Shown here one piece after another: positions 1 through 10,067 of a stretch of 64,000 nucleotides of DNA. The notes beneath the pieces are model-generated. The model ran no database searches, was not told where the DNA came from, and worked only from the letters and a program-made list of their open reading frames with translations. The DNA comes from Psychrobacter sp. I-STPA6b (lineage in GTDB: Bacteria > Pseudomonadota > Gammaproteobacteria > Pseudomonadales > Moraxellaceae). Positions within the stretch are counted from its first letter, which is position 1; every line of letters begins with the position of its first letter. The position numbers and the translations under genes are program-made. Where the stretch lies: positions 62,001 to 126,000 of the forward strand of contig NZ_VEWM01000063.1 of NCBI RefSeq assembly GCF_020662265.1, given 5' to 3'.

Positions 1-770
1 ACATCTTTTAGAGATGAACTGGCGGCTGTTGCCATCACTTTTTTACCCGTTGCAACGCCTCCTGTAAAAGATACTTTAGCAATCTCAGGATGTTCAGTCA
101 GCGCACTGCCAACTTCATGATTACCCTGTACCACATTAAATACACCATCAGGAAAGCCTGCTTCTGTAAATATCTCAGCCAATTTTAATGCTGATAAAGG
201 CGTCACTTCTGAAGGCTTGAATATCATCGCATTACCAGCAGCCAATGCAGGTGCAGCTTTCCACATTGCGATTTGGATTGGATAGTTCCATGCACCAATT
301 CCCGCAACCACACCCAGTGGCTCTTCACGTGTATACACAAAACTTGACTCACGCAGTGGAATTTGTCGCCCTTCAATGGCAGGGGCAAGTCCTGCATAAT
401 ACTCAATCACATCTGCACCCGTGACAATATCCACGTACTTAGTTTCAGATAACCCTTTTCCTGTATCTTGTGTTTCCAATACTGCCAGCTCATCATTACG
501 CGCACGCAATATGTCGACTGCTTTGAGCAAGATACGACTACGCTCCACTGGAGTCATTGCCGCCCAGACTTTTTGACCTTGTTGTGCTGTGCGCACCGCT
601 TCATCAATTTGCTCAGCGCTGGTCTGCTGAATGGTCGCCAACACCTCCCCTGTTGCAGGATTGATGCTTTTAAAGGTCGGCAATGTGTCATCTACTGGCA
701 AATAAGCGCCATTAATATACGCTGTTTGGGTTTGAGAAAAATCAAAAGTCGTATTTTGTGTCTCTGACAT
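1..770 (-). CDS. betB: betaine aldehyde dehydrogenase, N-terminal part (runs off window)
   Basis: This oxidises betaine aldehyde to glycine betaine with NAD(P)+, the last step of choline-to-betaine osmoprotectant synthesis in the cytoplasm. About 256 residues are present, roughly half of the usual ~490; the rest lies before base 1. The translation from the ATG at 770 starts [15 protein letters not shown] and reads as the NAD-binding half of an aldehyde dehydrogenase, with the blocks [19 protein letters not shown] and [16 protein letters not shown] that are characteristic of BetB, then [12 protein letters not shown]. The catalytic Glu and Cys are outside the window. A ribosome site AGGAATT sits 5 bases before the start. 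No betI or betA is visible upstream. Another aldehyde dehydrogenase subfamily is possible but less likely. Confidence 0.85.
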   Translation of the reverse strand, partial: MSETQNTTFDFSQTQTAYINGAYLPVDDTLPTFKSINPATGEVLATIQQTSAEQIDEAVRTAQQGQKVWAAMTPVERSRILLKAVDILRARNDELAVLETQDTGKGLSETKYVDIVTGADVIEYYAGLAPAIEGRQIPLRESSFVYTREEPLGVVAGIGAWNYPIQIAMWKAAPALAAGNAMIFKPSEVTPLSALKLAEIFTEAGFPDGVFNVVQGNHEVGSALTEHPEIAKVSFTGGVATGKKVMATAASSSLKD

Positions 771-1686
771 AACAATTCCTTAATAAAAAAAATATTAAAA
801 CTTAATGGATAACAAAACGTTCTGTGAATAAGCGCAAGAATCACAACCACCCTATCTGCCCGTAATAACTTATTTTTTTAGGGCATAGGTAAAGCATTAC
901 CACTATCTATACATAGATAATCGTCATCCTTGGCTTAACATACAGTTGCTGTATTAACTACAGTTGTTAGCAATAAAAATACAATAAAATTTCAATCGCC
1001 TAGAGCTGGCTTTATCGTCGATTCAAGGTAATGATTTATGAGACATTACCTCAACAAAACCAAGAGAAAAAACAAGAGAAACTATGACCATTCTATAAAA
1101 TTAGGATTTATAAAAGACAAGCCATATCAAGTATCCATCATAGTATCAATAAAGTTGTGTCAGTCGTTGTTATATATTTATGCTATATATTTATGTTGGA
1201 TATTCAGCTAACCAACTGAATACATGCAACAACAGAACAACAATAGGCTGACTATCAACTAAATGCAATGACAATGAAGTCTTACTTATTCTGGGTACGT
1301 TATCTTATTTGTTATCTTGATTCGACCATATACACATATTTGAGTGGATATGTGCTTAATACTAAGAGCATAAACTGGCAATATCACCCCACCAACATGT
1401 TGATTTGTCGATGGATTCATCTCGCTGGTCTATTAAACAGGAAGGATAAAAAGCAGAATATAACATAATCTACATTTATATGAGTTTGGTTGGTTAGTTT
1501 TATTAAACAAATCAAAATCAGGCAGGGATTATAACAAATATATATTTAGATAGGAAATACCAGCGAAAACTGATGAGGCAATAACCACTTTATAGCGCTT
1601 TATTTGTTGTCTTTAACACAGCATCTGTTTTTACCAAGATAAAAGCGCCATTGGTTATTAACTGCTTCTTAATTGGCTCTTACTTT
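771..1686. other. intergenic region, no supported gene
   Basis: This 916-base AT-rich stretch separates betB from the AraC gene, both on the minus strand. The open frame at 1268-1468 has no ribosome site and an unconvincing composition, so I do not call it. Visible small structures are a direct repeat of tatatatttatg near 1170-1195, a repeated acagttg/acagttgt pair near 943-968, and a gtcgattcaa word at 1017-1026 that recurs at 5171 and 28369. The betB promoter should lie near 780-900. Confidence 0.6.
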
Positions 1687-2643
1687 TTAACACGTTATCT
1701 TTAAATCTTGGCGATATTCTTTGGGTGATACGCCATACTTTTTATAAAATAACTGACTAAAATGGCTGGGGTGATAACCACACATCCCTGCAACATCTTT
1801 GATATTCATATCCTGATGGTTTCTAAGTAACTGACATGCTTGCGTCAGTCGATACTGAGTCAAATACTCATGAATACTCATGTCCATCACTTGCTTAAAA
1901 TATTGCTTAAGATAGCACTCATTTGTTCCCACTCGTCCTGCCAACTCTGCAATGGTCAAGGATTGATTAAACTCACTATGAATGATGTCACAAGCCCCAT
2001 GCACATATTTTTTAGCAACATTTTTTTGACGGCTTGGTGTGTCAGCAATGACAAGGGTTGGCTGTTCTGCCATTTCAAGAATCATTGCTAACCAGTCGAT
2101 GGCTTTGGACTCCACCCTAAGCGCATCACTAAAACGACTGATTTTTGGTAAACAGCAAATCTGCCATGCCAACTGACGCAGTGCAGGGGGTACTGCAATA
2201 CGGTCAATCAACTGCTTATCATGATTTTCAACAATCTGACTAAGCCAGCTTGGTAGGCGCTGTTGCTGTTGTAACTGGCTAATATAGCTATGGCTAAACT
2301 GCAAGCTGGCATAATACAATGTTCTATCTAGTACTTTTAGCGTATTACCAGCAAATTCATAGCCATTCGTAATATTCATATCTGTATGATGCAAGTGCGC
2401 AAATGCCAGATTTTTTGGGTCAATATCTTTGTCACTAAAAGTAAAACAAACTCCAATATAATCCAAGTCATCAAATGCAGGATAACGGATAGGTGTCTGA
2501 GTTTGTAGTTGTCGTCGCACCAAACGAAACCCTGAGTGAAACTCATGAGTTTCCCGATAAGCACAGACTTCGTCATTAGCACTGGTAATCTTAACATGAC
2601 CCAGCTCATGACTTTGCCAAGACATTTTATCGTAGTCTATCAT
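1687..2643 (-). CDS. AraC-family transcriptional regulator (PchR-like)
   Basis: This is probably the regulator of the divergent siderophore receptor. It has about 318 residues. The last ~100 residues form a double helix-turn-helix AraC domain: LTIAELAGRVGTNECYLKQY is the first HTH and IKDVAGMCGYHPSHFSQLF the second, ending in the usual GVSPKEYRQ. The N-terminal ~200 residues are not a recognisable sugar cupin and fit the PchR type of ferric-siderophore-responsive regulators. I chose ATG 2643 because GGAGG at 2649-2653 sits five bases upstream; a GTG at 2655 would overlap that ribosome site. The placement next to a Fur-box-like site and a TonB receptor supports an iron role, but the effector is inferred only. 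Confidence 0.8.
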   Translation of the reverse strand: MIDYDKMSWQSHELGHVKITSANDEVCAYRETHEFHSGFRLVRRQLQTQTPIRYPAFDDLDYIGVCFTFSDKDIDPKNLAFAHLHHTDMNITNGYEFAGNTLKVLDRTLYYASLQFSHSYISQLQQQQRLPSWLSQIVENHDKQLIDRIAVPPALRQLAWQICCLPKISRFSDALRVESKAIDWLAMILEMAEQPTLVIADTPSRQKNVAKKYVHGACDIIHSEFNQSLTIAELAGRVGTNECYLKQYFKQVMDMSIHEYLTQYRLTQACQLLRNHQDMNIKDVAGMCGYHPSHFSQLFYKKYGVSPKEYRQDLKITC

Positions 2644-2881
2644 CATTACCTCCACATAATTATTCTTTGCAATTACGCTTCCTAGCTTGCTTGGATTAGG
2701 GCAGTTAAAAATTCAGCCAGATACGCATTGATAACAGCGACCACATAATATTGGCTGTATTTAAATAACATAAGGAATGCAAACTTTAATTCACTATTGT
2801 TTTGATAACGCTCATAATTTTTTCCCATTTTCTATATATCTTTTTCCTCATTATTACACATAACTTTTCTTATTTGTAGAT

Positions 2882-2894
2882 AATAACCATTCTC
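2882..2894 (+). promoter_or_regulatory. Fur-box-like operator before the TonB receptor
   Basis: The 13 bases AATAACCATTCTC match 10 of 13 positions of the GATAATCATTATC part of the Fur consensus. They lie 58 bases before the receptor ATG, between divergent araC and receptor genes. The upstream third of a full 19-mer is poorly conserved, so this is a candidate only. Confidence 0.45.
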
Positions 2895-2951
2895 AAATCT
2901 ACAATAATTTAGTTTTTCAATTATGCTTTATAGCTACCCATAGGAAGAATC

Positions 2952-5063
2952 ATGCGTCAAAATTATCTTTCTTTAAGCTTACAATTATTACTATCCACCA
3001 TGGCACTTGGTGCTACACATGTAGCATTGGCTGAGGTGACAACTTCCACAGCACCAATAACCAATTCCGCTTCAACAAACCAATATAACAGCCAATACAA
3101 CAACCAAAATGCAACAAATGTTACTCTTGATGCACAAGGACAGCCCACAACGGTTTTAGACCCTATTGTGATTACAACCAGTTCAGGTGGTATCACCCCC
3201 ACTGTCAATCAACAAACCATCGAAAAGAGCAATATTATCGATATGAAAGATGTGCTAAAAGATCAGCCCAGCTTGTCGGTAAGCGGTGGTAATGGCTTAG
3301 CACAACAGCTTTATATTCGTAATTTTGGTGAAAATGAGCTGACCTTTAGTGTCGATAACACAGCGCCAAACTCTCAGTTATTTCACCATCAATCACGCTT
3401 TATGTTTGACCCAGCTTTGCTTAAATCAATGAATATTGAGAAAGGCACAGGGCAAGCAAACTCTGGTATCGGGGTGACCGCAGGGGCTATCCGTATGACC
3501 ACAGTGGATGCCAATGATATGTTACGAGATGGGCAGAATGTTGGTGCAATGGTGGGTGCAGGGTACAACTCTAATAAGGGCTACCGTGGCGTAGGCGCAG
3601 TATATGGACGCAGTGACGATCATCGCTTTGATGGTATTGTCATGGGTAACTACGTCAAACATGAAGATTATAAAGATGGTAATGGTGATGTGGTCACAGG
3701 TTCAACCTTAAACCAAGAAGCCTATATGGCAAAATTGGGCTGGAACGTCGATACAAACAACCGCCTTGAGTTAAGTCATCGCCGTGAGCAACAAAGTGGC
3801 GACTTACCATTGCGAGCCAATGTCATTGTCAAAAACCAACCCATTATGGACTCCACCACAACCCAAGATACCACCAATCTTGCTTATGAAGGCTACAACT
3901 TAGCAGGACGTGAAGGTGTCGATGTAACAGCAAACGCTTACTATAGCCAACTTGCCGAAAAACGTAAGCAAATCAGAAATATCAGTACCAATCGTGTGCC
4001 TGTTAATTTAGATATTGACGCCACTACCAAAGGTGCTAATGCCTCTGTCACCTTCCCTATCATCAACAATCATCGTCTTGAAACAGGGCTGAATTATCGT
4101 GACAGTCAGACTCATGCCAATAATCAATTCGTTGGTACGGGTCATGAAACTAAAACTGAAACAGGGGCATATGCCCAGATGAATTGGGACTTTAATCCTG
4201 TGACCCTTAGCACTGGTGTGCGTTATGACCATTATGATATTACTACTAACCAAAATAAAAACATCAAAGATGGCATGACCAGCCCCAGTGTGTCGGCAAG
4301 ATGGCAAGTCAATGATAACTTTGCGGTTAATGGTAGCTGGTCACAGGCGATACAAGCGCCACGTGTTTATGAATCTTTGATACTGGGTTTATCCAACGGG
4401 TTACAACATGACTTTGCGGATGGTTTAAAACCTGGTAAAGCCCAAACTACTGAAGTAGGCATTGAGTGGCAAGGTAACAATGGCTTTATGGCAGATGCCA
4501 GCATCTTTGACCAACGCATCAAAGACTATATCAAAGTTGAGCGCATTAAAGATATTTCTACCCAAGTTAATGGTGGTGAGCTAAAAAATACAGGCTATGA
4601 AGTCAATGTAGGCTACCGTAAAGATGCTATTAAAGCTTTCTTAGGAATGTCGCACACTGATTCAGACCTTAATGGCGACTATCTTGGCTATGCCTTAGAT
4701 ATCATGCCAACAGGAACAAAATATAATGCCAGTGTCTCTTATCGCTTTGACCAACCACGTTTAGAAATTGGTGTTAAAAACCATTATGTCAGCGACTACA
4801 GCTACCAAACAGAAGTAGAAGATAGAAAAACCAAACAGGTATCGACCGTCCATCAAGATGTACCAAGCTACTTTGTGACTGATGTTTTTGCAAATTGGCA
4901 ACCATTAGCAACGGATAGACTCTCTATCAATGCTGGTATTAATAATATTGCTAATAAGCAATACTATAACCAAAGTAATAACCGCCGTACACCGATTAAC
5001 TACGACAGTATCAAACCTGAAAAAGGTCGTGAGTTCCGTGTGGGGGTGAACTATAAATTTTAA
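2952..5063 (+). CDS. TonB-dependent siderophore receptor
   Basis: This outer-membrane receptor of 703 residues probably imports a ferric siderophore. Residues 1-27 are a signal peptide ending ATHVALA. A Ser/Asn/Gln-rich linker follows, and LDPIVITTS (about 69-77) could serve as the TonB box. The plug domain includes DVLKDQPSLSVSGGNG and YIRNFGENELTFSVDN, then GTGQANSGIGVTAGAIR. The rest reads as alternating beta-strands of a 22-strand barrel and ends in the aromatic REFRVGVNYKF typical of outer-membrane proteins. It heads a same-strand set with a complete siderophore-type ABC importer, and the AraC gene diverges from it. The substrate cannot be told from sequence; a haem receptor is less likely because the ABC genes are of siderophore type. 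Confidence 0.85.
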   Translation: MRQNYLSLSLQLLLSTMALGATHVALAEVTTSTAPITNSASTNQYNSQYNNQNATNVTLDAQGQPTTVLDPIVITTSSGGITPTVNQQTIEKSNIIDMKDVLKDQPSLSVSGGNGLAQQLYIRNFGENELTFSVDNTAPNSQLFHHQSRFMFDPALLKSMNIEKGTGQANSGIGVTAGAIRMTTVDANDMLRDGQNVGAMVGAGYNSNKGYRGVGAVYGRSDDHRFDGIVMGNYVKHEDYKDGNGDVVTGSTLNQEAYMAKLGWNVDTNNRLELSHRREQQSGDLPLRANVIVKNQPIMDSTTTQDTTNLAYEGYNLAGREGVDVTANAYYSQLAEKRKQIRNISTNRVPVNLDIDATTKGANASVTFPIINNHRLETGLNYRDSQTHANNQFVGTGHETKTETGAYAQMNWDFNPVTLSTGVRYDHYDITTNQNKNIKDGMTSPSVSARWQVNDNFAVNGSWSQAIQAPRVYESLILGLSNGLQHDFADGLKPGKAQTTEVGIEWQGNNGFMADASIFDQRIKDYIKVERIKDISTQVNGGELKNTGYEVNVGYRKDAIKAFLGMSHTDSDLNGDYLGYALDIMPTGTKYNASVSYRFDQPRLEIGVKNHYVSDYSYQTEVEDRKTKQVSTVHQDVPSYFVTDVFANWQPLATDRLSINAGINNIANKQYYNQSNNRRTPINYDSIKPEKGREFRVGVNYKF

Positions 5064-5112
5064 TAGCTCAGTTGTCGTTGTATAACATTAATTTACTCTA
5101 CTCTCTCTCCTC

Positions 5113-5152
5113 TGGCTACTTTACGATTCATGGCGCAAAGTAGCCATTTTTT
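5113..5152 (+). terminator. Rho-independent terminator after the receptor gene
   Basis: A 10-base stem, TGGCTACTTT at 5113-5122 paired with AAAGTAGCCA at 5137-5146, is followed directly by six T residues. It lies 50 bases after the receptor stop, so the binding protein gene probably has its own promoter or depends on readthrough. Confidence 0.8.
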
Positions 5153-5298
5153 ATGATAAATTTTTATATGGTCGATTCAAGATAATTTTGTTATAAGACA
5201 ATCAAGTGAAAGTAACTTGACAGTTAATGCAACAAAGATGATAAAAAAGATGACAAAGTAACTATTTTTTTATTGAGTCAACTAAATAGGATATTAAG

Positions 5299-6363
5299 AT
5301 GAAATTATCAACATACTTTCGTAATTTTAATCAATTTATACCAAGCCAAGCTGTATCTGTCGCATTATTAACTGTATGTAGTGCCAGTCTGGTTGCCTGT
5401 TCATCGCCAGATTCAAACACAGACTCACCATCGCAGACAGAGCAAACCAGCCAAACGCAAGCTGATACAAATACGCTCACCAATGATGGCGATTTACCCA
5501 CCGCTACCGTTAATGATGGTCAAGTGACTTTAGATACTGTGCGTGGTGAGATGACAGTGCCACTAAATCCACACCCTGTCGCTGTTTATAGTATGACCTT
5601 AATGCAAGATTTGGCAGCGATGGACGTACCTGTAGAGGGTCTGCCAGAAGGTTTACTCTTAGATAATTTCAAAGCCAAAGACAGCCCAGAATCAGCGCCA
5701 ATCGGTACAATCTTTGAGCCAAATTTAGAGGCATTAAATGCCCTACAACCCAAAGCCATCTTAATTAGTAATCGTACCGCCAAAAAATACGATGAGCTAA
5801 ACAGCGTTGCTCCAACTTTGGATTTAAGCCTATCGTTTGACGACTTGTATGCCACCAGTAAGCAACGCTTGGCACAGCTTGGTGTTTTGTTTGATAAGCA
5901 AGCCAAAGCCCAAGAGTTACAGCAAAATATTGATAAAGCCATTGCCGATACTCAAGCAGTTACTAAAGGTCGGGGTAATGGTTTGGTAATTTCTGTACAA
6001 GGCAATAAGTTATCAGCGTTTGGGGAAGATTCACGTTTTGGTTATATTCATAAGCAGTTTGGTATTCCTATTGCTGACCCTAATATCGGTGATGCCAAAC
6101 ATGGTGAACCTATTTCCTTTGAATATATCCAAAAAATCAACCCAGATTGGCTGTTGGTACTAGACCACGATTCCGCCACAGGTGAAACGGGTAAAAATGC
6201 CCAAGCGGTACTGGATAATTCGCTTATTCATCAAACCCAAGCATGGCAAAAGCAACAAGTGGTATATCTTAGCCCAGATTCTTATCTAGCATTTGGAGGT
6301 TATTATCACTGGTTAAATGATGCCAAACTTATCCAAGATGCCTATAACAAAACGGCTCAATAA
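5299..6363 (+). CDS. iron-siderophore ABC transporter substrate-binding lipoprotein
   Basis: This is a periplasm-facing binding protein that delivers ferric siderophore to the permeases encoded next. It has 354 residues. An N-terminal signal ends in the lipobox LVAC with the acylated Cys34, followed by a Ser/Thr/Gln-rich linker. From about residue 70 the sequence follows the FatB/CeuE/YclQ type of class III binding proteins: TVPLNPHPVAVYSMTLMQDL, later PNLEALNALQPKAILIS and INPDWLLVLDHDSA, with the conserved end segment YLSPDSYLAFGGYYHW. The permease gene starts three bases after its stop, so it is part of the same transcript. The exact chelate is unknown; catecholate or petrobactin-type siderophores are typical for this subgroup. 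Confidence 0.87.
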   Translation: MKLSTYFRNFNQFIPSQAVSVALLTVCSASLVACSSPDSNTDSPSQTEQTSQTQADTNTLTNDGDLPTATVNDGQVTLDTVRGEMTVPLNPHPVAVYSMTLMQDLAAMDVPVEGLPEGLLLDNFKAKDSPESAPIGTIFEPNLEALNALQPKAILISNRTAKKYDELNSVAPTLDLSLSFDDLYATSKQRLAQLGVLFDKQAKAQELQQNIDKAIADTQAVTKGRGNGLVISVQGNKLSAFGEDSRFGYIHKQFGIPIADPNIGDAKHGEPISFEYIQKINPDWLLVLDHDSATGETGKNAQAVLDNSLIHQTQAWQKQQVVYLSPDSYLAFGGYYHWLNDAKLIQDAYNKTAQ

Positions 6364-6365
6364 AC

Positions 6366-7430
6366 ATGGGCAATGTGTCTAAAGTTGTGTCTAAAGTTGT
6401 TCCTGATTTTGTGCAAGGTCATATTAAGCTGACCAATGCCATTGGTATTGTGGCATTGTTGATACTCTCTGCCATTAGTTTGTCAGTGGGGGTGGCAGAT
6501 TTTAGCTGGCAAGGAGTCTGGCAAAGTCTGCTACACTTTGGCTTACAAGTTGGCTCGCAGGATAACGGTTCGGGTTCATCACAAGATGCCATGCTACTGC
6601 TGATTAGCCGTCTGCCTCGCACCTTAGCGATTATCTTAACGGGTATGACCTTGTCGGTGTCTGGGCTGATATTGCAAGTGGTGTTAAAAAACCGCTTTGT
6701 CGAGCCGTCGATGGTAGGTGCGACCCAAAGTGCCACATTAGGACTGTTATTGGTCAGCTTGTTTGCCCCGCAGTGGTCACCGATTGCCAAGATGAGCATT
6801 TCCTCATTAACCGCATTGCTGGGTATGGGGCTATTTGTGCTGTTAATCCGCCGTTTGCCCAGTCGAGATTATTTGCTTATTCCGTTGGTGGGTATTGTCT
6901 ATGGGGGAATTATCACAGGGATTGCCACCTTTATTGGTTATCAAACGGAGATGTTACAAACCCTCGCGGTGTGGTTTTATGGGGATTTTTCGGCGGTGCT
7001 GGCAGGTCGCTATGAGCTGTTATGGCTGACGGGTGGTTTGACAGTGCTGGCGTATTTATTGGCGGACAAACTTAATATTGTCGGGCTTGGCGATACCATT
7101 GCCATGAATTTGGGGGTTAATCAACGCACACTGATTTGGCTAAGTATGACGATGGTGGCGATGATGAGTGCGATGGTGGTGGTTACGGTCGGGGCAATTC
7201 CATTTGTGGGTTTGGTAGTGCCAAATGTGGTCAGCCGTTTATATGGTGACCATATGCGTCAAAGCCTGCCAACGGTGGCATTACTCGGGGCTTGTGCGGT
7301 GCTATTTTGCGACATTCTTGGACGTATTATGCGTTATCCATTTGAAATCCCTGTGGCGACTATTTTTGGGGTATTAGGGGCGGTGGTGTTTTTGTGGTTG
7401 ATGCTTAAGCCTGTACGGCAAACGGCATAG
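6366..7430 (+). CDS. iron-siderophore ABC transporter permease (FatD/CeuB/YclN type)
   Basis: This inner-membrane FecCD-family permease of 354 residues has about nine hydrophobic segments. Recognisable FecCD motifs are SRLPRTLAIILTGMTLSVSG near residue 80, VEPSMVGATQSATLGLL, and the late cytoplasmic coupling region GAIPFVGLVVPNVVSRLYGD. It should form a heterodimer with the next permease. Its ATG follows the binding protein stop by two bases, which suggests translational coupling. GC is somewhat higher than in the binding protein gene. Confidence 0.87.
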   Translation: MGNVSKVVSKVVPDFVQGHIKLTNAIGIVALLILSAISLSVGVADFSWQGVWQSLLHFGLQVGSQDNGSGSSQDAMLLLISRLPRTLAIILTGMTLSVSGLILQVVLKNRFVEPSMVGATQSATLGLLLVSLFAPQWSPIAKMSISSLTALLGMGLFVLLIRRLPSRDYLLIPLVGIVYGGIITGIATFIGYQTEMLQTLAVWFYGDFSAVLAGRYELLWLTGGLTVLAYLLADKLNIVGLGDTIAMNLGVNQRTLIWLSMTMVAMMSAMVVVTVGAIPFVGLVVPNVVSRLYGDHMRQSLPTVALLGACAVLFCDILGRIMRYPFEIPVATIFGVLGAVVFLWLMLKPVRQTA

Positions 7431-7449
7431 AAAATAGGACTGACTAGTT

Positions 7450-8478
7450 ATGCAACATATGCAACAACAATCCACTTTTACCACACCAAACACACTTTTT
7501 ATCACCATAAAAAACTGGCTAAGCCGTCATGTCATGGCAGTCACCTTGTTGCTGTTTATCATCAGTTGTGTGCTATTTATGACGATGGGGGCAAATGGGC
7601 ATTGGGATTTTGTATTGCCATTTCGGGGCAAAAAATTATTAACCTTAATGCTGGTCGGTTATGCCATTGGGGTGGCAACACTACTACTTCAGACCCTTAC
7701 CCATAATCCTATTTTAACCCCTGCACTGCTGGGTTATGATGCGGTGTATGTGCTTATCCAAAGCCTATTGGTATTTATATTGGGCGGTTTGGGTTATGCC
7801 AATCTGCCTTTATTGCCTAAATATGCCATTGAAGTGCTGATTATGGTGGCATTTTCGATTGTGCTGTTTCGTTTACTGTTTAATAAAGTGCGTCAAGATT
7901 TAACACAAATGATATTGGTCGGGGTGATTTTTGGTATCTTATGTCGCAGTTTGGCAACCTTAATTGCCCGTTTGATTAATCCCAGTGATTTTGCAGTGAT
8001 ACAGACGGTCAGCTATGCTCAGTTTAATAGCGTGAATGTGCCATTGATGAGTATCAGTGCGGTGATAGTTTTGCTATCTATGGGGCTAGTGTGGCGGTGG
8101 CGTCATCGCTGTGATGTGCTGATGTTGGGGCGTGCCTCAGCGATAAATTTGGGCATTGATTATCATCGTTTTGGTTTTAAATTATTGGCGATGATTGCTG
8201 TATTGGTGGCAGTTTCCACTGCATTGGTCGGTCCTGTATCGTTTTTTGGTTTGCTGGTGTGTGCCTTAACCAACCGTATCAGCCCCAATATGTATCATGG
8301 CACACGTCTTGTGATGGTTAGCCTATTAGCGATGATTTGCTTGGTATTGGGGCAAACGATTTTTGAGCAAGTCTTGGGTATGGCAGGGGTACTGGCAGTG
8401 GTGATTGAAGTTGGCGGTGGGGTGGTGTTTTTATTATTGATTGCCAGTCATTATCGCATTGGCAAATCGGTTAAATAG
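7450..8478 (+). CDS. iron-siderophore ABC transporter permease (FatC/CeuC/YclO type)
   Basis: This is the second FecCD-family permease of the importer, 342 residues with many hydrophobic segments. Motifs seen are FRGKKLLTLMLVGYAIGVAT, HNPILTPALLGYDAVYVL and, near the C-terminus, GPVSFFGLLVCALTNRI, which is the ATPase-docking loop of this family. It starts 19 bases after the first permease. A second in-frame ATG lies at 7459, nine bases on, and I cannot decide between them. Confidence 0.86.
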   Translation: MQHMQQQSTFTTPNTLFITIKNWLSRHVMAVTLLLFIISCVLFMTMGANGHWDFVLPFRGKKLLTLMLVGYAIGVATLLLQTLTHNPILTPALLGYDAVYVLIQSLLVFILGGLGYANLPLLPKYAIEVLIMVAFSIVLFRLLFNKVRQDLTQMILVGVIFGILCRSLATLIARLINPSDFAVIQTVSYAQFNSVNVPLMSISAVIVLLSMGLVWRWRHRCDVLMLGRASAINLGIDYHRFGFKLLAMIAVLVAVSTALVGPVSFFGLLVCALTNRISPNMYHGTRLVMVSLLAMICLVLGQTIFEQVLGMAGVLAVVIEVGGGVVFLLLIASHYRIGKSVK

Positions 8479-8513
8479 CCAGCAAAATAAGATAATCAAG
8501 GATAACAAGACAT

Positions 8514-9281
8514 ATGATAAAAATTGAAAACCTACACTATCATATCGGCAATACCCCCATTTTAAAGGATATTAATCTTGAGCTAGCCGATAACCAGCTT
8601 ATCGCCTTAATTGGGGCAAATGGGGCAGGTAAATCGACCTTGTTTGCCATGATGGCTCGGCTACTGCCTTTTGAGCAAGGGGAGATTCATATTGGCGGGC
8701 ATGACATTCGCCATGAGCGGGGCAAAACCCTTGCGAAAGTGGTCTCTATGCTTAGCCAAGACAACCATTTACAAGGACGACTAAGGGTCAAAGAGCTACT
8801 CACCTTTGGGCGTTATCCATACCATCAAGGGCGACCGAGTAATGAGGACATGGCGATTATTGATAAGGTGATGGCAGACTTTGAGCTGACCGACTTGGCT
8901 CAGCGATTTTTATCGACTTTATCAGGGGGGCAACGGCAACGGGCATTAATTGCGATGGTGGTCTGCCAAGACACCCCTTATATCTTGCTGGACGAACCGC
9001 TAAATAATCTGGATATGTACCACACCTCGCAGATGATGAGGCAGTTTCGCCGATTGGTCGATGACCAAGGAAAAACCTTAGTGGTGGTACTACATGACAT
9101 CAATCATGCCACCCAATATGCCGATAATATTGTGATGATGAAATCAGGGCAGGTCTATGCCACTGGCACTCCCAGTGAGCTAATTACCGTAGAGCATATC
9201 AAGCAGTTGTATGGTGTTGATGTTGCTATTTTGCACCATGCAGGTAGACCGATTATTGTTGATGATGTATCGGCTGGGTAA
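8514..9281 (+). CDS. iron-siderophore ABC transporter ATP-binding protein
   Basis: This cytoplasmic ATPase of 255 residues powers the importer. Walker A is GANGAGKST (about 33-41), the signature is LSGGQRQRALIA (about 138-149), Walker B is YILLDEPLNNLD, and the switch His is in VVLHDINHA. It resembles FatE/CeuD/YclP. It closes the operon that starts with the binding protein; the spacing to the permease stop is 35 bases, with an AAGGA ribosome site before the ATG. Confidence 0.88.
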   Translation: MIKIENLHYHIGNTPILKDINLELADNQLIALIGANGAGKSTLFAMMARLLPFEQGEIHIGGHDIRHERGKTLAKVVSMLSQDNHLQGRLRVKELLTFGRYPYHQGRPSNEDMAIIDKVMADFELTDLAQRFLSTLSGGQRQRALIAMVVCQDTPYILLDEPLNNLDMYHTSQMMRQFRRLVDDQGKTLVVVLHDINHATQYADNIVMMKSGQVYATGTPSELITVEHIKQLYGVDVAILHHAGRPIIVDDVSAG

Positions 9282-9320
9282 AATACCCACTTAAGGGCTA
9301 CTGTATAGAGAAATATTGCC

Positions 9321-9923
9321 ATGAAAGTAAATATAGAAATCATTCAATTAAAAACAGATTATGAGATTGAGCCATTTGATTGGGTTCAGCCAGAAAACAT
9401 TGATGGTTATCATCCTGCTATGGTTAGAAGTTATAATATAGACTCTTTTGGTGATGGCAATATAACAAAATGTAATAAAGAGGAACAAGCAGATCAGATT
9501 ATTGCAGATTATTACCTAGAATGCTTTTATCATGATGGCGATTATCATTTGTTGATAGAATATGGATTGTGGTTGATAAAATCCTTATATTGTAGTTACG
9601 TTGCTTATATTTATCCTTGCTCTATAAAAGAAAAACTACCAAAAAATGAAACTAAGATAAATCAACTATTTGACATTCTTTATAATGAGTTTGAAGGTGC
9701 TTGTCAGATTAAAGAGTATCATTGTGCCAAACTTATCAGAGTTTTTATGTTTGAATTATTACAATATGGTGCAGAATGGGGTATGTTTTTGCATAAAAAT
9801 AATAATATAAATGAGGCTAAGGAATTTGATTATTTATATGCTTATTTATCTGAGGGTAACCTTGCTAAATTAGTAGATATTGAAAAGTTTAATAAAGGCA
9901 ATATTCCTAATTATAAATACTAA
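9321..9923 (+). CDS. hypothetical protein, AT-rich orphan gene
   Basis: I do not recognise this 200-residue protein. It has no signal peptide or clear membrane segment, is acidic and rich in Tyr, Ile, Asn and Asp, and has several aromatic helices (YGLWLIKSLYCSYVAYIYP, VFMFELLQYGAEWGMF). Base composition is clearly more AT-rich than the transporter genes before it, which suggests separate acquisition. It follows the ATPase by 39 bases and could be read through from that operon. The style recalls small immunity or effector-associated proteins, but nothing in the sequence fixes a function. Confidence 0.6.
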   Translation: MKVNIEIIQLKTDYEIEPFDWVQPENIDGYHPAMVRSYNIDSFGDGNITKCNKEEQADQIIADYYLECFYHDGDYHLLIEYGLWLIKSLYCSYVAYIYPCSIKEKLPKNETKINQLFDILYNEFEGACQIKEYHCAKLIRVFMFELLQYGAEWGMFLHKNNNINEAKEFDYLYAYLSEGNLAKLVDIEKFNKGNIPNYKY

Positions 9924-9972
9924 GAACTTGTATATATAGAATTTTTATTTATAAAAGAATATACAAGATGTA

Positions 9973-10022
9973 TTGCCAAGCAATCATGATTTTTTATTAT
10001 CTTATTTTTATTTGCTTGGCAA
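9973..10022. terminator. possible terminator, long-loop inverted repeat
   Basis: TTGCCAAGCAA at 9973-9983 pairs perfectly with TTGCTTGGCAA at 10012-10022 around a 28-base AT-rich loop. It lies between two convergent genes, the orphan on plus and the ornithine cyclodeaminase gene on minus. No long T tract follows, so termination strength is uncertain. Confidence 0.45.
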
Positions 10023-10067
10023 ATAGCCATCGTCAGCAACTTGGTAAATAATGAATTTTAATGAGTC

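Noticed and set aside
1174..1196. Two copies of tatatatttatg as a possible iteron or operator
   Set aside because: Only two AT-rich copies and no nearby replication gene; chance is a sufficient explanation.
1268..1468. 66-codon open frame between betB and the araC gene
   Set aside because: It has no ribosome site, codon use is not protein-like, and it lies in an AT-rich spacer where chance frames are common.
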